A stretch of DNA of 10,718 nt from Clostridia bacterium (GTDB lineage Bacteria; Bacillota_A; Clostridia; Christensenellales; Borkfalkiaceae): assembly GCA_017399665.1 (NCBI GenBank), contig JAFQBR010000359.1, positions 1-10,718 of the forward strand, given 5' to 3'. A program made the position numbers and the translations under genes. The notes beneath the pieces were generated by a model. It made no database searches, was not told the DNA's origin, and saw only the letters and a list, made by a program, of their open reading frames with translations. How positions within the stretch are numbered: the first letter of the stretch is position 1; each line of letters begins with the position of its first letter. Of this stretch, positions 7,889 through 10,718 are shown one piece after another.

Positions 7889-8962
7889 ATGAGAAATTTA
7901 ATTGATATAGTAGATTTATCTGTTGAAGAGATTTACGAGCTTATTAATATTGCTTTAGATATTATTGATAAACCCGAAAAATATGCTCATTCTTGCGCTG
8001 GTAAAAAACTTGCAACCTTATTTTTTGAGCCATCAACAAGAACAAGACTTAGTTTTGAGTCTGCAATGAATGAATTAGGCGGTAATGTTTTATCTGTAAC
8101 CGGGGCAGATACTTCATCTGCTTCAAAGGGTGAAAGTGTTGCCGATACGGCAAAGGTTGTTTCGTGCTATGCAGATATTATTGCTATGCGTCACCCAAAG
8201 GAAGGCTCTGCCTTTGTAGCGGGCAAAAATGCAACAGTACCTGTAATAAACGCTGGCGACGGTGGTCATTGTCATCCCACTCAAACACTTACGGATTTAC
8301 TTACCATTTACAGAGAAAAGGGTAGATTAGATAATATTACCGTAGGTTTTTGTGGGGATTTAAAGTACGGCAGAACGGTACATTCCTTAATAAACGCTTT
8401 ATCAAGATATACTAACGTAAAAATTGTACTTATTTCACCGGAAGAATTACGCCTTCCAGGATATATGAGGTATGAAGTTCTTGACAAATATAATATGCCT
8501 TATAGCGAAACTTCAAGTTTAGAAGATGCAATAGGGGAACTTGACGTGTTGTATATGACAAGAATTCAGCAAGAAAGATTTTCTTCTGTTGAAAATTATC
8601 AAAAGCTTAAGGATAGCTATGTTTTAAATAAGGAAAAGCTTGCTTTAGCTAAAAAGGATATGTCTATTTTACATCCGCTACCAAGAGTAAATGAAATAAG
8701 CTTGGATGTAGATAGCGATCCGCGCGCTTGTTATTTTAGGCAAGTTTTAAACGGAAAATATATAAGAATGGCTTTAATTTTAAAGCTTTTAAGTGATACA
8801 AGCATTGCTACTGTTAAAAAGGATTACGAGCGCAGTTTAAAATGTACAAATCCAAGATGTATTACTTCAACAGAGCAAGAAATCGAACATTTATTTAAAT
8901 TAGTAGATAAAGAAAAGGGGATTTACCGTTGCGTTTATTGTGAAAATAAAATACAAAAATAA
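7889..8962 (+). CDS. pyrB: Aspartate carbamoyltransferase catalytic chain fused to a PyrI-type zinc domain
   Basis: Condenses carbamoyl phosphate with aspartate, the second step of UMP synthesis. Residues 1 to about 310 are a full catalytic chain: the carbamoyl-phosphate loop [13 protein letters not shown] with STRTR at 49-53, the second active-site loop SKGESVADT with K80, [15 protein letters not shown], the aspartate-domain segment [10 protein letters not shown], and HPLPR at 262-266. A tail follows, with C319, C324, C348 and C351, reading [10 protein letters not shown] then YRCVYCENK. That is C-x4-C-x23-C-x2-C, the same spacing as the zinc site of E. coli PyrI (C109, C114, C138, C141), with the same NxxCI and YCE context. 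The nucleotide-binding domain of PyrI is missing. The ribosome site AAAGG (7878-7882) is weak compared with its neighbours. Last gene of the operon, 357 residues. Confidence 0.95.
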   Translation: MRNLIDIVDLSVEEIYELINIALDIIDKPEKYAHSCAGKKLATLFFEPSTRTRLSFESAMNELGGNVLSVTGADTSSASKGESVADTAKVVSCYADIIAMRHPKEGSAFVAGKNATVPVINAGDGGHCHPTQTLTDLLTIYREKGRLDNITVGFCGDLKYGRTVHSLINALSRYTNVKIVLISPEELRLPGYMRYEVLDKYNMPYSETSSLEDAIGELDVLYMTRIQQERFSSVENYQKLKDSYVLNKEKLALAKKDMSILHPLPRVNEISLDVDSDPRACYFRQVLNGKYIRMALILKLLSDTSIATVKKDYERSLKCTNPRCITSTEQEIEHLFKLVDKEKGIYRCVYCENKIQK

Positions 8963-8964
8963 TA

Positions 8965-8999
8965 AAAAAGCGTCGATATTAATTTTTTCGGCGCTTTTT
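8965..8999 (+). terminator. Rho-independent terminator of the pyr operon
   Basis: AAAAAGCGTCGA (8965-8976) pairs with TCGGCGCTTTTT (8988-8999), twelve pairs with one G-U, over an 11-base loop. The right arm ends in five T residues. It begins two bases after the pyrB stop and cleanly ends the operon before the sigma-factor promoter. Confidence 0.9.
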
Positions 9000-9045
9000 A
9001 TATGAAAATTTTTAAAATTGTAAGGAAATTTAGGAAAAATTATTG

Positions 9046-9051
9046 TATAAT
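9046..9051 (+). promoter_or_regulatory. Probable -10 box for the sigma-factor operon
   Basis: A perfect TATAAT stands 47 bases after the pyr terminator. No good -35 lies at 16-18 bases (AGGAAA at 9023-9028 is the 17-base position), and there is no TGn extension, so an activator or weak expression is possible. The start would be near 9058, leaving a leader of about 19 bases that barely contains the ribosome site. I saw no typical ECF-type GAAAC/CGTC pair that would suggest autoregulation. Confidence 0.5.
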
Positions 9052-9058
9052 AAGTGAA

Positions 9059-9066
9059 AAAGGAGG
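9059..9066 (+). promoter_or_regulatory. Strong ribosome binding site that decides a TTG start
   Basis: AAAGGAGG is ten bases upstream of TTG 9077. The only in-frame upstream ATG (9002) lies before the predicted promoter, and GTG 9068 is one base from the site, too close to be used. The TTG is therefore the best start for the sigma factor. Confidence 0.75.
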
Positions 9067-9076
9067 TGTGATCGTT

Positions 9077-9628
9077 TTGTCTAATGGTGAAAATTTTTAC
9101 AAGCAATACGTAAATGGCGACGATTGCGCCTTTGAGCATGTATTAGCCTATTATTACGAAGGATTGGTGTATTTTATTTCGCGTTATACACATTCCGTAT
9201 TCGATGCCGAAGAAATTGCAAACGATTGCTTTTTATATATTGCGATACATAAAAACAAGTATAATTTTAAAACTTCTTTAAAGACTTATTTATATACTAT
9301 TGGAAGAAGTAAGGCTCTTAATTTTTTAAGAAAAAATAAAAAGTATTTGCTAAACGATAATATAGAAAATCATCTTGATTTAACAAAGAGTGAGGATTTT
9401 CAAAAGACTCTTGAAAATAAAGAAACAAAAGCAATTATTTTAAATGCAATATCTTCATTACCTAAGGATATGCAAAATACAGTTTATTTGTTTTATTATG
9501 AAGAAATGTCTTATAAACAAATAGCAAACGTATTAAAAAAGAGTTCAAAACAAATAGATAATATACTTTTTAGAGCTAAAAAGATATTAAAAGAAAAACT
9601 TTTAAAGGAGGTGGATATACTTGAATAA
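9077..9628 (+). CDS. ECF-type RNA polymerase sigma factor (sigma-70 family), TTG start
   Basis: Directs RNA polymerase to a special set of promoters; the targets are unknown. Read from TTG 9077 it has 183 residues, normal for ECF sigmas. Region 2 covers about 17-88: CAFEHVLAYYYEGLVYFISR, then the helix DAEEIANDCFLYIAIHK that contacts the polymerase clamp, and TSLKTYLYTIGRSKALNFLR, the usual region 2.3-2.4 context. A variable linker follows. Region 4 covers about 124-177: SLPKDMQNTVYLFYYEEMSY, QIANVLKKSSKQIDNILFRA and KKILKEKL form the helix-turn-helix that reads the -35 element. There is no region 1 or 3 and no C-terminal extension. It overlaps the next gene by eight bases, the arrangement usual for a sigma factor and its regulator. 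Which ECF group it belongs to cannot be told by eye. Confidence 0.9.
   Translation: MSNGENFYKQYVNGDDCAFEHVLAYYYEGLVYFISRYTHSVFDAEEIANDCFLYIAIHKNKYNFKTSLKTYLYTIGRSKALNFLRKNKKYLLNDNIENHLDLTKSEDFQKTLENKETKAIILNAISSLPKDMQNTVYLFYYEEMSYKQIANVLKKSSKQIDNILFRAKKILKEKLLKEVDILE
9604..9613 (+). promoter_or_regulatory. Strong ribosome binding site for the TTG start at 9621
   Basis: AAAGGAGGTG lies inside the end of the sigma-factor gene, with nine bases between its GGAGG core and TTG 9621. It is almost the same sequence as the site of the sigma gene itself (AAAGGAGGTG at 9059-9068), so the two genes are probably translated at similar rates. Confidence 0.75.
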
Positions 9629-10133
9629 AGATTACAGAACTATTGCTGATAAAATACTTGAAGAAAGAGATGTTTATTATAAAAAAAGAGCAAAAGCTGT
9701 AAAAACTGCTCTTTATTCTTTAATCCCACTTTTTATTATTTCAATTTCATTTTTGTTTTGGCCAAAACCAAGTGGCAGTTCCCAGCCTCCTAAAAATTAT
9801 TTGTACGTAGAAATGACTGTTGAAAAAAGCACTGCAGACGGATTTAGTGTGGTTAAAATTTCGAATGTTGAAACTATTGAAGAAATCATGGATTTTTCAA
9901 AGGAAAAAGATCAAAGTTCAACACCTTCAGCGCCAGAAAATGATTCATCAGCCGGTATGGATAATAATAGCACCTTTTTTGAAGAAAACACAGACTACTT
10001 AATTACCGCAACTGATAAAAATGGAAATACGGAAGTTGTTGTTATTACTCGCGAGTATATTATAACGTCAAGTAAAAAGGTCGTTTCTATAAGTAGGGAA
10101 GACTATAGCAGAATTCAAGATATTTTATCGTAA
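9621..10133 (+). CDS. Single-pass membrane protein, candidate anti-sigma or sensor partner
   Basis: I do not recognise a named family. The 170-residue product has a short charged N-terminus (1-28, ending in KKRAKAVK), one hydrophobic segment at about 29-47 (ALYSLIPLFIISISFLFW), and an outer part of about 120 residues. By the positive-inside rule the N-terminus is cytoplasmic. The outer part contains two beta-rich stretches, YLYVEMTVEKS near 62 and NTEVVVITREYIITSSKKVV near 135-155, joined by a Ser/Pro/Asn/Asp-rich linker around 95-122. No cleavable signal peptide, lipobox or zinc-binding HxxxCxxC anti-sigma motif is seen. Its overlap with the ECF sigma gene makes a regulatory partner the best guess. 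The cytoplasmic part is very short for a classical anti-sigma domain, so it could instead be a target or envelope-stress sensor. TTG 9621 follows a strong ribosome site. Confidence 0.75.
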   Translation: MNKDYRTIADKILEERDVYYKKRAKAVKTALYSLIPLFIISISFLFWPKPSGSSQPPKNYLYVEMTVEKSTADGFSVVKISNVETIEEIMDFSKEKDQSSTPSAPENDSSAGMDNNSTFFEENTDYLITATDKNGNTEVVVITREYIITSSKKVVSISREDYSRIQDILS

Positions 10134-10136
10134 AAT

Positions 10137-10183
10137 AAAACACCGTTAATTAAACTTTTAAGGTTTGTTAAACGGTGTTTTTT
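10137..10183. terminator. Bidirectional terminator between the sigma operon and the PRTase gene
   Basis: AAAACACCGTT (10137-10147) pairs with AACGGTGTTTT (10171-10181), and an inner AAAC/GTTT stem (10152-10155 with 10163-10166) extends the hairpin. On the plus strand it runs into TTTTTT; on the minus strand the arm CGGTG is followed by TTTTATTTTA. It sits four bases after the stop at 10133 and can serve both convergent genes. Confidence 0.85.
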
Positions 10184-10202
10184 ATAATTTTAAATTTTAT
10201 AT

Positions 10203-10237
10203 AAAAAGGTGGGTTATAAATTAAAGCCCATTTTTTT
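10203..10237 (+). terminator. Second, tandem terminator-like hairpin
   Basis: AAAAAGGTGGGTT (10203-10215) pairs with AAGCCCATTTTTTT (10224-10237) over a loop of about nine bases. Three G-U pairs are allowed on the plus strand. On the minus strand these become C-A mismatches, leaving a much weaker stem, so the element works best for rightward transcripts. It would stop read-through from the sigma operon before it enters the PRTase gene in antisense. Confidence 0.6.
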
Positions 10238-10268
10238 ATTTTGAAGAAGTTTTTTGGTTGTTGAAAAA

Positions 10269-10718
10269 TTAGTTGTGGGGAAATACTGGAATTTCAGCAA
10301 GGAATACAACGTCATCACGATTTGCTGCAGCGTCTTCAGCTAAAACGAATGCCTTTTTAGTTATAATTCCACCTGCTAGGTTAACTAAATCTTCAAGACC
10401 TTTAAGTGATGCGCCTGTTGAAACAACGTCGTCAACAATGCCAACCTTTTTACCCTTAATAAGGTCAACGTCATGCTTTGAAAGGTAAAGGTGCTGTTCT
10501 TTACCGGTAGTAATTGAAGCGTCAATAACAATTTCAATACCATCTTGCATATAAAGTTTCTTTGTTTTTCTTGCTACAGCGTAATATTCATGACCAAGCT
10601 CTCTTGCTACAACGTGGCAAAGTTGTAATCCTTTAGATTCAGCGGTAATTAAAACGTCGCAATCGCCTAGTAATTTTGCAAGCTGTTTACCACAATGCTC
10701 GGTAAGCTTTTGATTGCC
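10269..10718 (-). CDS. Adenine phosphoribosyltransferase-like protein, C-terminal part (start outside window)
   Basis: The minus-strand frame is open from base 10718 to TAA at 10271-10269, giving 149 residues; the N-terminus is beyond the window. Type I phosphoribosyltransferase: the PRPP-binding signature VGIVDDVVSTGAS occurs about two-thirds along the visible part, with the acidic DD pair. Before it stand DVLITAESKGLQLCHVVARE and YYAVARKTKKLYM, which resemble the purine-binding loop region of Apt-like proteins. These enzymes salvage a free purine base with PRPP to give the nucleotide. The stretch SITTGKEQHLYLSKHDVDLI differs from textbook Apt, so the base used (adenine, hypoxanthine/xanthine, or another) is not certain. 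It converges on the sigma operon and shares the hairpin at 10137-10183. An ATG at 10550 is internal, since the homologous region continues well upstream of it. Confidence 0.8.
   Translation of the reverse strand, partial: GNQKLTEHCGKQLAKLLGDCDVLITAESKGLQLCHVVARELGHEYYAVARKTKKLYMQDGIEIVIDASITTGKEQHLYLSKHDVDLIKGKKVGIVDDVVSTGASLKGLEDLVNLAGGIITKKAFVLAEDAAANRDDVVFLAEIPVFPHN

Noticed and set aside
9002..9076. ATG 9002 as start of the sigma factor
   Set aside because: It lies upstream of the TATAAT at 9046-9051 and touches the pyr terminator; the added residues are lysine- and isoleucine-rich with no family similarity, and a strong ribosome site points to TTG 9077.
9820..10002. Plus-strand 60-residue ORF inside the membrane protein gene
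   Set aside because: An alternate-frame shadow with no ribosome site; the enclosing frame has a clear membrane segment and start.
10273..10488. Plus-strand 71-residue ORF opposite the PRTase
   Set aside because: Antisense to a strongly recognisable PRPP-binding motif; no ribosome site.
1..10718. CRISPR array, insertion sequence, defence or phage genes
   Set aside because: I saw no regularly spaced direct repeats, transposase or terminal inverted repeats, and no gene of such type on either strand.

Overview
The window looks like chromosome from an AT-rich, probably anaerobic Gram-positive bacterium of the Clostridia type. The grounds are an AT-rich coding style, strong AGGAGG ribosome sites, TTG starts, a formate-tetrahydrofolate ligase, and the two-subunit NAD-linked dihydroorotate dehydrogenase (PyrD class 1B with PyrK) typical of low-GC Gram-positives. 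The species cannot be named from the sequence.

Layout. (1) 1-369: C-terminal end of formate-tetrahydrofolate ligase (fhs). (2) 390-437: a hairpin that looks like the fhs terminator is physically merged with a consensus sigma-A promoter, TTGACA-18-TATAAT. (3) 499-8962: one tightly packed pyrimidine biosynthesis operon, pyrC-carB-pyrK-pyrD-pyrF-pyrE-pyrB, with junctions between a 13-nt overlap and a 9-nt gap, closed by a strong terminator at 8965-8999. (4) 9046-10133: a two-gene unit of an ECF-type sigma factor and a single-pass membrane protein, which is a candidate anti-sigma or sensor partner. Both are best read from TTG starts behind near-identical AAAGGAGGTG ribosome sites. (5) 10137-10237: two hairpins between convergent units. 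(6) 10269-10718, minus strand: C-terminal 149 residues of an adenine-phosphoribosyltransferase-like protein whose start is outside the window.

How the genes work together. CarB makes carbamoyl phosphate, PyrB condenses it with aspartate, PyrC closes the ring, PyrD/PyrK oxidise dihydroorotate with electrons passed to NAD, PyrE adds the ribose phosphate from PRPP, and PyrF decarboxylates OMP to UMP. The operon encodes every step of UMP synthesis except the glutaminase subunit carA, which is absent here. Fhs (one-carbon units) and the PRTase (purine salvage) make this a nucleotide-metabolism neighbourhood.

The most noteworthy point is PyrB. After a complete catalytic chain it carries a C-terminal Cys4 zinc module whose spacing (C-x4-C-x23-C-x2-C) equals that of the E. 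coli regulatory chain PyrI, but the nucleotide-binding allosteric domain of PyrI is not there. I saw no CRISPR array, insertion sequence, tRNA or rRNA. No stretch over 300 bases lacks a gene. I found no wholly new system; most of the window is ordinary core metabolism with some unusual details.
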